NCBI RefSeq assembly: GCF_025961205.1
Contig: NZ_JAOQNH010000002.1
Coordinates: forward strand, 89,501 to 153,500
Length of the DNA stretch: 64,000 nucleotides
From: Azospirillum fermentarium
Lineage (GTDB): Bacteria; Pseudomonadota; Alphaproteobacteria; Azospirillales; Azospirillaceae
Reading direction: 5' to 3'
Shown here: positions 31,958-41,719 of the stretch, in pieces
Numbering within the stretch: the stretch's first letter is position 1
How the letters are laid out: each line of letters opens with the position of its first letter
Program-made: the position numbers and the translations under genes
Notes under the pieces: generated by a model
What the model saw: only the letters and a program-made list of their open reading frames with translations
Databases searched by the model: none
What the model was told of the DNA's origin: nothing

Positions 31958-33109
31958 TCAGCGTGGACCGCTGTAGGCGGCGGACGGGCGGTCGGCGGTG
32001 CCCGGTGACACCCCCCCGGCGGCGGCGCGGTGGATGGCCTGAAGGCGCAGGCAATAGCCTTCGATCTGGAAAAGCTGTTCGAACAGCCGCCGGCCCGCGG
32101 CGGCCAGACGGGCGCGGGCTCCGGCATCGGCGGTCAGGGCGGCCACGGCACCGGCCAGGGCCTCGGGGTCATTGACCGGCACGATCCGTGCCGTTTCCCC
32201 GTCGGTCAGCACCTCGGGGATCGAGCCGACCGGGGTGGTCACCACCGGCAGGCGGGCGCACAGCGCCTCCAGGATCACCATGGGCAGCCCCTCGTGGGTG
32301 GAGGGCAGTAGCAGCAGGTCGCTGGAGCGGATCAGCGCATGGGCCTGGTCCCGCGTGACCCAGCCCAGGAACTCGGCCTCCGCGCCGACGCCCAGGTCGC
32401 GGGCCATGCGGGTATAGCCCTCCACATCCCCCGCCCCCCCGAACAGCAGACGGAAGCGCAGCCCCTGGGCCTTGAGCAGGGATGCCGCCTTCAGCGCGGT
32501 GCCGATGCCCTTGCGCTCGCACAGGTTCGCCAGGATCAGCAGGCGAAAGGGGCGCCCGCTCTCCTCCGGCGGGTCGAGGGTGGGGCCGGGCGTGGGGGCG
32601 ATGTCAGGAACGGCGTTGTGCAGCACATGAACCCGGTCCGCACGCACACCCACCGTGTGCACCAGATAGTCGCGCCAGCCGTCGCCCAGCACGACCACCC
32701 GGTCCGACCGGGTGAACAGCCAGCGCGACAGGGTGCGGGCGGCAGCACCGCTTTCGAAATACTCGACGAAGTTGGCCCCGTGCAGGTGCATCACCGCCGG
32801 AACGCCCAGCGCGCGGGCGGCGGCCAGCACCACCGCCTTGCGCACCACGCTGCCCCGTTCCGACACGTTGATGTGCACCACCCCCGCCCGCCGGCCCAGG
32901 GCCAGCGCCGCCAGCCGGCCCAGGGCCGCCGCCAGATAGAAGGGGGACAAGGCCACATGGCCGCCGCCGCGGGTGTCGAGAACCACCGGGTCGTACCCCG
33001 TGGCCCGCAACTGGTCCACGATATAGCCGGTCACCCGCCCCATGCCGCCCCCGTCCACGCCGCCGGGGGTGGCGAAGACGGCACGGGGGGATTCGTCGCG
33101 TTCGGTCAT
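31958..33109 (-). CDS. Glycosyltransferase family 4
   Basis: A 383-residue GT-B enzyme. FATPGGVDGGGMGRVTGYIV opens the N-terminal domain, HINVSERGSVVRKAVVLAAA and VMHLHGANFVEYFESGAAA follow. The donor domain has LLILANLCERKGIGTALKAA, LLFGGAGDVEGYTRMARDLG and STHEGLPMVILEALCARLPV, with the paired glutamates that contact the sugar and ribose. The N-terminal resemblance to the downstream GT4 suggests duplication. It sits 29 bases before that gene and about 40 after the GT2, in the leftward EPS unit. It probably adds one hexose to the repeat unit; specificity is not readable. Confidence 0.9.
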   Translation of the reverse strand: MTERDESPRAVFATPGGVDGGGMGRVTGYIVDQLRATGYDPVVLDTRGGGHVALSPFYLAAALGRLAALALGRRAGVVHINVSERGSVVRKAVVLAAARALGVPAVMHLHGANFVEYFESGAAARTLSRWLFTRSDRVVVLGDGWRDYLVHTVGVRADRVHVLHNAVPDIAPTPGPTLDPPEESGRPFRLLILANLCERKGIGTALKAASLLKAQGLRFRLLFGGAGDVEGYTRMARDLGVGAEAEFLGWVTRDQAHALIRSSDLLLLPSTHEGLPMVILEALCARLPVVTTPVGSIPEVLTDGETARIVPVNDPEALAGAVAALTADAGARARLAAAGRRLFEQLFQIEGYCLRLQAIHRAAAGGVSPGTADRPSAAYSGPR

Positions 33110-33151
33110 CGCTGGTCGTCCTTGAAAACAGAAAAAGTCAGGCGGGAATGG

Positions 33152-34096
33152 TCATGCGGGGGAGGAGGCGGAATAGACCGCCCGCCGGACCCGGCGGCGC
33201 AGGGACACCGGCATCAGGGAATGCAGTGCGAACGTCGCCATGCCCACGGCACTGGGGTGCCCATGGGCCAGCGCCGACAGCAGGATGCGCATCCGGGCAC
33301 CGGCCGTGCGCGCCGCCGCCTCGCCCCCCATGGCCTGGAGCAGCAGGGCGGCGTAGGCCCGCGGGGACAGGTGCGGCTGCATGGATTCCGCCCATTCCAG
33401 CGCATGGTCGAAATTGTGGCAGGTGGACAGCGTGACCCGGTTGGATTCGGCGTAATGGACGCATCCCACCTCGGGTACCGTGACCAGGGCGCAGCCGTCG
33501 ATCCGTCCGGCGGTGATGAGCCATTCCCAATCGTCGAAGCGCGACACCGGGAACGGGTGGCGCAGCAGCAGGTCCCGCGGCGCCATCAGGGTGGAGGTGG
33601 GGGCGAACGTCTCCCCCTTGAACAGCCCGTGGCGGACGAAGAGATAATCGCCGATCCCATCGCCCGGCCCGGACAGCCGCCGCGGCCAGACGAAGGTGCC
33701 CCGCGCGGTCACCACCTCGCACCGGCAGCTCATGATGGGAAAGGGGATGTCCGCGGGCACCCCGGCCAACTGGGCGGCGATCTTGCCGGGATGCCAGTGG
33801 TCGTCGTCGTCGAGAAAGGCGACCCAGCGGCCCGTCGCCGCCTCCACGCCCCGGTTGCGGGCGCGCGCCGCCCCGCCGTTGGCCGCGGGGACCAGCACGC
33901 TCAGCCGCGGATCGGCGATGGCGGACAGGGCCGCTTCGGTGTCGGGATCGGGGCCGTCGATGACCACGATCACCTCGATGGCCGGGTGGGTCTGGGCCAG
34001 CGCGCTGGCGACCGCACGCATTACGAGATCGGGGCGGAAACGGGTGGGGATCACCACCGACACCCGGTCCGCGGACGGGGAATGAGGCGTTGCCAT
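33152..34096 (-). CDS. Glycosyltransferase family 2
   Basis: A 314-residue GT-A enzyme: VSVVIPTRFRPDLVMRAVAS at residue 12 opens the nucleotide fold, VIVVIDGPDPDTEAALSAI is the next strand, and VAFLDDDDHWHPGKIAAQL holds the metal-binding acidic cluster. FDDWEWLITAGRIDGCAL is the acceptor-side ED-like motif. The ATG at 34096 begins MATPHSPSADR; the frame stays open for about 470 codons upstream through the O-antigen ligase gene, but that translation is a shadow of the ligase. It lies in the leftward unit between the ligase and two GT4 genes. Confidence 0.88.
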   Translation of the reverse strand: MATPHSPSADRVSVVIPTRFRPDLVMRAVASALAQTHPAIEVIVVIDGPDPDTEAALSAIADPRLSVLVPAANGGAARARNRGVEAATGRWVAFLDDDDHWHPGKIAAQLAGVPADIPFPIMSCRCEVVTARGTFVWPRRLSGPGDGIGDYLFVRHGLFKGETFAPTSTLMAPRDLLLRHPFPVSRFDDWEWLITAGRIDGCALVTVPEVGCVHYAESNRVTLSTCHNFDHALEWAESMQPHLSPRAYAALLLQAMGGEAAARTAGARMRILLSALAHGHPSAVGMATFALHSLMPVSLRRRVRRAVYSASSPA

Positions 34097-34128
34097 GATC
34101 TTCCTGTCTGTTGAGGGAAAGGGGCGGA

Positions 34129-35403
34129 TCAGGCGGGAAGGCGTTCGGGCCCGCGGTGCGGCGACAGGCACAATCCCGCCCGCCACAGCAGCGACACCCG
34201 CACCACCCCGATCACGAACACCACCCAGTTGAGGGAATGACGCTCCATGAACAGGCTTTCGGAGATGGAGATCGCCAACTGGCCCAAGGCCACCGCCAGC
34301 ACCCACCACGTCTCGTTCCGCGGGTCGCCGTAGCGGGCGGCCAGCGCGCCGCCGGCCAGCAGCTTCAGCATCAGCAGCGTCATCAGCACCAGCCCCGGCA
34401 GGCCCATGTCGAGCATCACCTCGATCCACCCGTTGTGGGCGGAATTGATGCCCCAGCCGTCGGTGTAGACCGCCGCCGGCCCGTTGCTGCCCCACCAATA
34501 GGCGGCATAGCCCCACCCGCCCATCCAATGGGCGCGCAGGTCGCCCAGCGTGTGGTCCCACAATTCGGTGCGCCCGGTCAGCGTCATGTCGCGGCCCAGG
34601 GCGAACAGGATGTCGCGGGTGAAGACCGCCGTCAGCAGCACCGCCACCACCAGCCCGAAGGCCAGCAGCGCCGCCATGGGCACCAGCACGTCCCGCCGCC
34701 CCCGCAGGCCGCGGGCCAGCAGCAGCACGCCCACCACCAGGAAGGTGGACAACAGCGCCGTGCCCGACTGGCTCAGCGGCAGCATCACCAGCCCCATGGC
34801 CAGCACGCCATAGGTGACGGTGCGCAAGCTGCCGCGGATATGCCCGTTCAGAAGCAGCCAGAGGGTGGACAGGAAGAACCACACCAGCATGCGGCCGGTG
34901 ACGTTCTTCTGCCAGAACACCCCCTTCCACGCCCCTTCGTGCAGGAAATGGTCGATGCCGATGGCGGGGATGGCGAAGATGAAGACATAGGACACCACGA
35001 TCAGCCCGCCCAGCGCCGTCGCCAGCAGCGACAGCGCCTCCGCCAGACTCCAGCGCAGGCCCATGTAGACGGCGAAGGTGGTGGTGAACAAAAGCGCTAT
35101 GGTCCGGCGCACGGTGATGTCGGGGTGCAGCGACCACACCGCCGACAGGCCGGCCAGCAGGATCAGCGCCGTCAGCACCGGGCTGATCAGCGGCACCTGC
35201 ACCGCCAGCCGCGGGCGGTTCATCACCAGGGCGATGATGACCAGATAGACGGCGGCGTAAAACAGCATGACCGCCCCGCCTTCGTCCGCATCGGCGGGCA
35301 GGGCGCCGCCGTTCATCAGCAGCGCCGGCAGCACCGTGCCGCCGAACGCGGTGAGCACGAAGATGGAAAGCGCCTTTTCCACTGTCTGGGACAGATACAG
35401 CAT
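34129..35403 (-). CDS. O-antigen ligase/Wzy-type polymerase
   Basis: A 424-residue polytopic membrane protein with about 10-12 helices. The long periplasmic loop (about residues 240-320) carries LTGRTELWDHTLGDLRAHW, GGWGYAAYWWG and INSAHNGWIEVMLDMGLPGL, the RxxxW and H-N-G-W patterns of the O-antigen_lig domain (PF04932) as in ExoQ. Such proteins polymerise lipid-linked repeat units or ligate them. It lies downstream of the WbaP-type gene on the same strand. With the Wzy-like protein at 11250-12587 there are two polymerase candidates in one locus. The PF04932 motifs are clearer here than in the other. Confidence 0.88.
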   Translation of the reverse strand: MLYLSQTVEKALSIFVLTAFGGTVLPALLMNGGALPADADEGGAVMLFYAAVYLVIIALVMNRPRLAVQVPLISPVLTALILLAGLSAVWSLHPDITVRRTIALLFTTTFAVYMGLRWSLAEALSLLATALGGLIVVSYVFIFAIPAIGIDHFLHEGAWKGVFWQKNVTGRMLVWFFLSTLWLLLNGHIRGSLRTVTYGVLAMGLVMLPLSQSGTALLSTFLVVGVLLLARGLRGRRDVLVPMAALLAFGLVVAVLLTAVFTRDILFALGRDMTLTGRTELWDHTLGDLRAHWMGGWGYAAYWWGSNGPAAVYTDGWGINSAHNGWIEVMLDMGLPGLVLMTLLMLKLLAGGALAARYGDPRNETWWVLAVALGQLAISISESLFMERHSLNWVVFVIGVVRVSLLWRAGLCLSPHRGPERLPA

Positions 35404-35542
35404 GGGGAACCGCCGCTCCTGTTTCCCGTGAAACGATGGGCCTGTGAGAGGCAGAATGGCGCGCCGCGCACGGGCCGGGTAAGCCGCGCGGGCGGGGTAG
35501 TGCCATGAACACCCCGCCCGGCTCCTTGGGTCTATGAGGGTG

Positions 35543-36988
35543 TTACGACCCCTCGCCCTTCAGGACGACGAACACGGTTTTGAACAGGATGGTGAAGTCG
35601 AACAGCAGGCCGCAGTTGCGGACGTAGAACACATCCATCGCCACCCGCTCCTGAAAGCTGGTGCGGTGGCGGCCCGACACCTGCCAGTACCCGGTCAGGC
35701 CGGGGCGCACGGTGCCGATCACCGCCGCCGCCGCCCCCACCTCCGGCAGTTCGCGGGGCATGTAGGCGCGCGGGCCGATCAGGCTCATGTCGCCCATCAG
35801 GATGTTCCAGAGCTGCGGCAGCTCATCCAGCGAGGTCTTGCGCAGGAAGCGCCCGATGGGGGTAATCCGGGGGTCGTAGCTCAGCTTATGATACGTCGCA
35901 TATTCCTCGCGCAGCACCGGGTCGGCGTCCAGAAGGCGCTTCAACTGCGCTTCCGCGTCGATGTGCATGGTGCGGAACTTGAGCACGTCGAAGGTCTTGG
36001 CGCCGCCGGCCCAGCGCTTCTGCCGGAACATCACCGGGCCGGGGCTGTCCAGGCGGATGGCGATGGCGATGCCGGCCATCAGCGGCGCCAGCAGCAGCAG
36101 CAGCATGCCGCTGACCAGCACGTCCATCACCCGCCGGATGCGCAGGTACGCGGTGGGCTGGCGCAGCGACAGGCGCAGGGCCGGCGAGCCGTACATGTCG
36201 TGGAAATTGGCGTCCATGGCGGTGACGTTGCCCTGGCCCAGCATGCAGTACACCTGGCGGAACGGCAGCCCGCGCAGCAGGCCCGGCAGGTCGCGGGTGC
36301 CGTCCGGGGTCTCCGCCACCACCGCGGCGTGGGCCTGGTGGGCATAGGGGGAGGTGCGGGTCAGCAGCGACACCGGCCCCACCACCGGCACCCCGGCCAC
36401 CCGCGTGTTCCAGCGGCTCTCGTCGTCGTCGAAGAAGGCCACCGGATTCATGCCCAGCCACGGCAGGCGCTGGAGCTTCTCGGCGATGGCGGCCCCCTGC
36501 GGCCCGGCGCCGACGATCACCACCGGCGTGCGCCAATGCAGGTTGAAGGCCAGCAGGCACTGGATCAGCAGCAGGTCCACCGCCACCGTCACCACGAAGG
36601 CCAGCACCGCCACCGCCAGCGCGCCGGCGAAGAAGGAGCGGAAACCCTCCAGCACGATGAAGGGAACGATCAGCACCGCCAGGCTGAGCATCGCCGCCTG
36701 GAATGTGCGGCGCATGCGCTCGGCGGCGTCGAAACGGGTGGCGGTGTAGATGCCGAACACCGATTTGACCAGCGGCACCAGCATCAGTCCGGCCAGCAGC
36801 GCCTGTTGCGCGGTGTCGGCGTTGGTGCCCGCGGCCAGCGGTACCGCCATCTGGGTCAGCATCCACCCCAGCAGGGTCAGGATCACCCCATCGGACAGGG
36901 CCAGGAGAAAGCTCATTCCCAAGGGCGGTAGAGCCATTTTCCGGGGAGGAGCGAGATCGAGAACCACATCCGGGTCAATTTTGCTCAT
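35543..36988 (-). CDS. Polyprenyl-phosphate sugar phosphotransferase (WbaP/WcaJ type)
   Basis: The initiating enzyme: it transfers hexose-1-phosphate from a UDP-sugar to undecaprenyl phosphate. About 481 residues. The N-terminal half has four transmembrane helices (to about 160) and a CoA_binding_3-like domain ([18 protein letters not shown]). The C-terminal catalytic domain begins at a membrane helix ([20 protein letters not shown]) and has [40 protein letters not shown] and [12 protein letters not shown], which include the conserved Asp-Glu and Arg-Pro residues. I prefer the ATG at 36988 (MSKIDPD); a TTG at 37018 would add ten residues. It heads the leftward EPS unit and diverges from the second flippase. 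Specificity (glucose or galactose) is unknown. Confidence 0.93.
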   Translation of the reverse strand: MSKIDPDVVLDLAPPRKMALPPLGMSFLLALSDGVILTLLGWMLTQMAVPLAAGTNADTAQQALLAGLMLVPLVKSVFGIYTATRFDAAERMRRTFQAAMLSLAVLIVPFIVLEGFRSFFAGALAVAVLAFVVTVAVDLLLIQCLLAFNLHWRTPVVIVGAGPQGAAIAEKLQRLPWLGMNPVAFFDDDESRWNTRVAGVPVVGPVSLLTRTSPYAHQAHAAVVAETPDGTRDLPGLLRGLPFRQVYCMLGQGNVTAMDANFHDMYGSPALRLSLRQPTAYLRIRRVMDVLVSGMLLLLLAPLMAGIAIAIRLDSPGPVMFRQKRWAGGAKTFDVLKFRTMHIDAEAQLKRLLDADPVLREEYATYHKLSYDPRITPIGRFLRKTSLDELPQLWNILMGDMSLIGPRAYMPRELPEVGAAAAVIGTVRPGLTGYWQVSGRHRTSFQERVAMDVFYVRNCGLLFDFTILFKTVFVVLKGEGS

Positions 36989-37265
36989 CGTTGGTCCCGC
37001 TTTTTTCCAATAGCCCAAAAGTATAGGGCAAGAAATTCTGCGGCTTTCGGGTGATGGGTACGGTAATGGACCCGCGCCGCAAAGGTTAACGAAGAATTAA
37101 GGATGCAATGCGGAACCCGCAAAAGCTCTTCCGGGTGCGCACTCCCGGTGCCGGGGTTCTCCCGGCGGGTGTCCGGTTGGGATGAACCCTTCCCCGAACG
37201 CACCATTGCTGCGCTGCCAAGGGATGAGCAGGTTTGGGGGGCAAAGCTGAGAGCAAGGAGCAGCC

Positions 37266-38744
37266 ATGGCGTCCGAAGCGGGCACAATTCTCCGGCACGG
37301 GTGGATCTACGGCATCGCCAACATCGTGAACCGGGCCGCCGGCATCCTGCTGCTGCCGCTCTACACCCTGGTGTTGACGCCCACCGAATTCGGTGTCTAC
37401 GCGCTGGTGGGGGTGGTGGGGGATCTGCTGGCGGTGATGCTGATGATCGGCATGAACAACGCCTTCACCGTCGTCTATCTGGAGCAGGCGGACGAGGACG
37501 GGCGCCGCCGGGTGGTGTCCACCGCCGTGCTGGCGCTGGGGGCCACGGTGGCGGCGATGGTGGCGCTGGCGTGGCCCGCCGGCTGGGCCGCCAGCCACGC
37601 GGTGTTCGGCGACGGCGCCCACGCGGCGCTGATGGCGCTGGCGCTGGGCAGCGTGTCGATCACCGCCCTGTTCGAGCTGGCGCTGGCGTACCTGCGCGCG
37701 TGCAAGCGGTCAGGCGCCTGCCTTGCGGTGTCGTTCGTCAAGGCGGTGGCGCTGCTGGGTCTCAACGCCCTGTTCCTGCTGGGCCTGGGGCTGAAGGTGG
37801 AGGGGATCTTCCTGGCCAACGCCACCGCCTTTCTGGTGCTGGGGGTGGGGCTGGCGGTGGCGATGCTGCGGGCCAACGGGGTCGGCTTCTCGGTGTCGGT
37901 GCTGCGCACGCTGGTGCGGCTGGGCCTGCCCTACCTGCCGCAATCGCTGCTGGACATCGCCAACAACTTCGTCATGCGCTGGCTCTTGAACGCGCTGCTG
38001 ACCACGGCGGCGGTGGGGCTGTTCTCGTTCGGGATGCGGCTGGCGGTGCTGCTCTACATGCTGCTGACCGCCTCGTTCCTGCAGATCTGGTCGGTGCGCC
38101 GGCTGGAATCCCGGCACGAGGCGGTGGACCCGGCGCAGGCGCGGCTGGTGTTCCATCTGTTCATCGTGCTGCTGGCGGCTGCTGCCGCCGGCATGGCGCT
38201 GGTGGGGCCGGAACTGGTGTGGCTGACCGCCTCTCCCGATTACGCGCCGGTGGTGGCGTGCCTGCCGTTTCTGGTGCTGGCCTATGTGCTGCACGGCATC
38301 CGCATGCACCCCGAAGTGGACCTGATGAAGGCCCAGCGCATGAACGTGCTGCCGTGGATTTCCGCCGCGTCGCTGGCGGTGGGCACGGGGTTGGCGGTGG
38401 TGCTGGTGGCGCGCTGGGGCCTGATGGGGGCGGCGCTGGCGAACCTGGGGCGCGAAGTCTTCCAGCTTGCGGTGACGGAGACCGTGCGCCGCCGTCTGTG
38501 CCCCGGCGACGAGCCGCTGCTGGCGGCCCGTCTGGCCGCCATCCTGTTGCCGGGCGTGGCGGTGGTGGCGGCGGGGATGCTGCTGTTCGGCGATGCGGTC
38601 AACCCGGTGTTCACGGCGGCCAAGGTGGCGCTGACCGGCCTGTTCGTGCTGGCCGCCGTGCTGGGGCCGGGGGTGGGGGCCGACGGGCGCGCCATCCTGT
38701 TTCCCCTGCTGGCCGGGCTGGTGCGGCGGCCGCGGGTGGCGTGA
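37266..38744 (+). CDS. Polysaccharide flippase, Wzx-like
   Basis: A 492-residue membrane protein with about 14 hydrophobic helices and the opening IYGIANIVNRAAGILLLPLY and PTEFGVYALVGVVGDLLAVM typical of polysaccharide_synt/Wzx exporters. It would flip the lipid-linked repeat unit made by the leftward glycosyltransferase set. The ATG follows AGAGCAAGGAGCAGCC, a good ribosome binding site. It diverges from the initiating transferase gene across 277 bases that must carry both promoters, and ends at a hairpin shared with the convergent GH5 gene. Only weakly similar by eye to the flippase at 344-1882, so the two are unlikely to be a recent duplication. Confidence 0.85.
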   Translation: MASEAGTILRHGWIYGIANIVNRAAGILLLPLYTLVLTPTEFGVYALVGVVGDLLAVMLMIGMNNAFTVVYLEQADEDGRRRVVSTAVLALGATVAAMVALAWPAGWAASHAVFGDGAHAALMALALGSVSITALFELALAYLRACKRSGACLAVSFVKAVALLGLNALFLLGLGLKVEGIFLANATAFLVLGVGLAVAMLRANGVGFSVSVLRTLVRLGLPYLPQSLLDIANNFVMRWLLNALLTTAAVGLFSFGMRLAVLLYMLLTASFLQIWSVRRLESRHEAVDPAQARLVFHLFIVLLAAAAAGMALVGPELVWLTASPDYAPVVACLPFLVLAYVLHGIRMHPEVDLMKAQRMNVLPWISAASLAVGTGLAVVLVARWGLMGAALANLGREVFQLAVTETVRRRLCPGDEPLLAARLAAILLPGVAVVAAGMLLFGDAVNPVFTAAKVALTGLFVLAAVLGPGVGADGRAILFPLLAGLVRRPRVA

Positions 38745-38777
38745 TCCCTTTCCCCTGGAAACCCTGAATAAGGAAAA

Positions 38778-38813
38778 GGGCCGGCCGCGTTTCCGCCGCC
38801 GGCCCCGTTTTTT
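38778..38813 (+). terminator. Rho-independent terminator between convergent genes
   Basis: GGGCCGGC at 38778-38785 pairs with GCCGGCCC at 38798-38805, followed by CG and a run of T on the plus strand. It ends the flippase transcript; the AAAA before the stem (TTTT on the minus strand) would allow it to stop the GH5 transcript too. Confidence 0.85.
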
Positions 38814-38824
38814 GCTTCCGGCCC

Positions 38825-41719
38825 TTACGCTCCCAGCAGCGACGGGTCCACCAGATGGCCGGTGGCGTCCACATAGACGACGCCGCTGTCGGTCGTGACC
38901 TTCTCGTAGGCGCTCAGGCTGGTTGTGCCGACGCTGGCCGAGTGGCTGTCCACCCACGACGCCACGCTCTGGCCGCTGTCGTTGATCAGCCCCACCCCGG
39001 TACCGTCGGCGATGGCCGCCTTCGACGGGCTGGACAGCAGCAGGCGGAAGCTCTCCACCCCTTCGGTCACGCTGTCGCCCATCACGGTGACCGCGATGGT
39101 CTTGGCGGTTTCCCCGGCGGCGAAGGTCAGCGTGCCGTTGGTGGCGACGTAATCATGCCCGGCGGTGGCGGTGCCGTCGGCGGTGGCGTACTTGACCGTC
39201 ACCGCGTCGGAGGAAGCCGCCGACAGCTTGACCGTGAAGTTCATGGTGGCGGTGCCGGCGGCGGTGCTGCTGCCGGTGTACATGGCCGGCTTGATGGCGT
39301 TGATCTTGTTCATATCGACGGTCTTGTAGTCATCCAGCAGGATGCCGCCGGTATCGCCGGAGTTGGGGGTCCAACCCCAGTAGGTCCAGCTCACCCCCTG
39401 CTCGCCGGGCTTCAGGTCGTTGATGCCGTCGGTGTTCCAGTCGCCGTTGATGTACTGGATGAATTCCTGCATCCACGCCTTGTCCTGGGCGGTTTCCAGG
39501 CGGCTGCCGAATTCGCCCACCAGGATGGGGGCGTCGCCGTCCTGGACGATGTGGCCCCACATCTGGTTCCATTTGGCCGGCATGTTGTTGGGGAAGTTGG
39601 CGTCCTTGAACCAGTCCATCATGTACATGGACGGCACGTAGTCGTGAACCGAATAGACCAGCTTGTGATCGACGTTCAAATCCACGTCGCGGGCGTTCTG
39701 GCCCAGCAGGTTGCCACCCCACCAGTACCACTGATTGTTGTAGATCTCCGTCCCTTCGACGATGATCAGCAGGTTGGGGTTGACCGATTGCACCGCGTTG
39801 CCGATGCGCTGGGCCGCCGCGGCCCAGTCGTTGGCCGACCCGTCGCCCCAGCTCGCAACGCCATGAGGTTCGTTGTGCAGGTCCGCCCCCACCACGGTGG
39901 GGTTGTCGGCGTAGCGGGCCGCCAGCATCTTCCAGTTGGCGATCATCTTGGATTCCGGGTACTTGGAGTCGTACCACAGGCCGTTTTCGTTGGCCGACGC
40001 GCCGTCGCTGGAACGGTGGTGATCCAGGATCACCCGCATGCCCTGCTTGCCTGCCTCCGCGATGATCTTGTCGAAGATCTGCAGGGGCGACAGACCCTGC
40101 AGGTCCGGGTTCAGGCTGTAGTCGATGCCGCCGTTGGGCAGTTTCTGGTCCAGCATGGCATCCGACCACGGCAGGCGGATGGTGTTGAAGCCCAGATCGT
40201 GCATCTTGGTGATGGTGTGCTGGTAGCTGTCGGCCCACAGCCCGCCGGGTACGAAGGCGTACCCCTCGCCGCCGAACCAGTTGACGCCGGTCAGCTTCAC
40301 CGCCGTGCCGGTGCTGTCGATGATCTGACCGCCCTGGGTGGACAGCCAGCCGGCGGCGATGCCGGCCTGGGAACCGCCCGCCGGTTCGATGATGGTGGCG
40401 TCGCCGATCGACAGGGTGGGCGTCGTCGGGGCCGGCGGGTTGGTGCCGCCGCCGGTGGAGCCGGGGAAGTAGCCCTTGGGCGCGTTGAACACCAGCGTGC
40501 CGTCCCAGTACAGATCCTTGGTCCCGGCGATCACGTCCTTGCCGTCGAAGGCGCCGCGGTCGAAGGTGACGCCGCTGTCGGTGGGCGCCATGGCGTGGCC
40601 GTTGACGGTGATGCCGTTGATGTAGAGGTTGCGGCCCACCCCGTTGATGGTGGCGTCGTTGTCGTACTGGATCTGGATGGCGTGGGCCTGATCGGCGGAC
40701 ACGCCGTCGAGCGTGAAGGTCTGGGTCGAGGCCTTGGACACGGTGGCTTCACCCATGACCTTGCCGTCGATCATCAGCTTGTAGTGCGCGCCCACCCCGC
40801 CGGCCACGTCGGCGTTGGCGTTGACGGTGATGACGGTCTGGGTGGTGGGCGTCGGGGTGGGCGGCGGGGTCACCGTGCCGGGGAAATAGGTGGATGGCGC
40901 GTCCACCACCATGGTGCCGTTCATCCACATGCCTTTTTGCCCGGCGATCACGTCCTTGCCGTCCAGCGCCCCCTGGTCGATGGTGACCATGGCCGCGGTG
41001 GGGCTGACCTTGTTGCCGTTGATGGTGATGGCATCGACGAACAGGTTGCGGTCAACGCCGTTGATCACGGCGTCGTTGTCGTACTGGATCTGCACCTTGT
41101 GGCCGGCGTTCAGCGCCAGATTGGTGGAGAAGCTGTAGGATTTGGCCGCGGTGGTGCTGGCCGACGCCTCCCCGATCACCACGCCGTCCACCAGAACCTT
41201 GAAGTGCGGCCAGATGTTGCCGGCCTTGGTGCCATAGGCGCTCACGATGATCTCGCCGGCGCCCATGGCGGGGGCGGTGGGCACCGTGGGCACGGTGGGC
41301 GTGGTGGCCGATTTGAAGTATCCGGCGTTCATGTCGAAGGTCAGGGCGCCGTTCCACCACATGCCTTCCTGCCCGGCGATGACGTCCTTGCCGTCGATGG
41401 CCCCCTTGTCCAGCGTGACGGTGGAGGCGGTGGAGGCCATGGTCTGGCCGTTCACCTCGACGGATTTGACGAACAGGTTGCGGTCAACCCCGCTCACCAC
41501 ATCGTCGTTGTCATAGACGATCTGGACCTTGTGGGCCTGATCGGCGGCCACCTGGGCGGTGAAGCTGTACTTTCCCTGCGCGGTGGAGGTGACGGAGGCC
41601 TGCCCCACCTCCTTCCCATCGACCAGCAGCTTGAAATGCGGCCATACACCGCCGGCAACTGCCCCCCACGCGTTCACGGTGAAGGTGGTGTCGATCAAAG
41701 AGGTGGTCGTCGTCGCCAT
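38825..41719 (-). CDS. Secreted GH5 endoglucanase with three CBM60-like modules and Calx-beta
   Basis: A 964-residue modular protein. Three repeats of about 120 residues (about 10-130, 160-276, 291-416) each read VNA-x-G..GVWPHFKLLVDGK..., IVYDNDDVVSGVDRNLFVKS and GKDVIAG, as in calcium-dependent xylan-binding CBM60 modules. A GH5 catalytic domain follows (about 460-806): TGVNWFGGEGYAF, ADLHNEPHG with the acid/base Glu near 613, and ILVGEFGSRLE with the nucleophile Glu near 735. A Calx-beta domain (about 815-910) precedes a short tail. There is no signal peptide and no RTX repeat, so the export route is unclear. The ATG at 41719 begins MATTTTSL; the longer frame upstream is not coding-like. 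It probably cuts a beta-glucan, perhaps the locus's own polymer or cellulose. Confidence 0.88.
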   Translation of the reverse strand: MATTTTSLIDTTFTVNAWGAVAGGVWPHFKLLVDGKEVGQASVTSTAQGKYSFTAQVAADQAHKVQIVYDNDDVVSGVDRNLFVKSVEVNGQTMASTASTVTLDKGAIDGKDVIAGQEGMWWNGALTFDMNAGYFKSATTPTVPTVPTAPAMGAGEIIVSAYGTKAGNIWPHFKVLVDGVVIGEASASTTAAKSYSFSTNLALNAGHKVQIQYDNDAVINGVDRNLFVDAITINGNKVSPTAAMVTIDQGALDGKDVIAGQKGMWMNGTMVVDAPSTYFPGTVTPPPTPTPTTQTVITVNANADVAGGVGAHYKLMIDGKVMGEATVSKASTQTFTLDGVSADQAHAIQIQYDNDATINGVGRNLYINGITVNGHAMAPTDSGVTFDRGAFDGKDVIAGTKDLYWDGTLVFNAPKGYFPGSTGGGTNPPAPTTPTLSIGDATIIEPAGGSQAGIAAGWLSTQGGQIIDSTGTAVKLTGVNWFGGEGYAFVPGGLWADSYQHTITKMHDLGFNTIRLPWSDAMLDQKLPNGGIDYSLNPDLQGLSPLQIFDKIIAEAGKQGMRVILDHHRSSDGASANENGLWYDSKYPESKMIANWKMLAARYADNPTVVGADLHNEPHGVASWGDGSANDWAAAAQRIGNAVQSVNPNLLIIVEGTEIYNNQWYWWGGNLLGQNARDVDLNVDHKLVYSVHDYVPSMYMMDWFKDANFPNNMPAKWNQMWGHIVQDGDAPILVGEFGSRLETAQDKAWMQEFIQYINGDWNTDGINDLKPGEQGVSWTYWGWTPNSGDTGGILLDDYKTVDMNKINAIKPAMYTGSSTAAGTATMNFTVKLSAASSDAVTVKYATADGTATAGHDYVATNGTLTFAAGETAKTIAVTVMGDSVTEGVESFRLLLSSPSKAAIADGTGVGLINDSGQSVASWVDSHSASVGTTSLSAYEKVTTDSGVVYVDATGHLVDPSLLGA

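Noticed and set aside
23679-36988. A true exosortase-A/PEP-CTERM locus
   Set aside because: No exosortase-like membrane protein, PEP-CTERM substrate, PrsK/PrsR regulator or PLP decarboxylase of that system is present; only the accessory-type genes resemble it.
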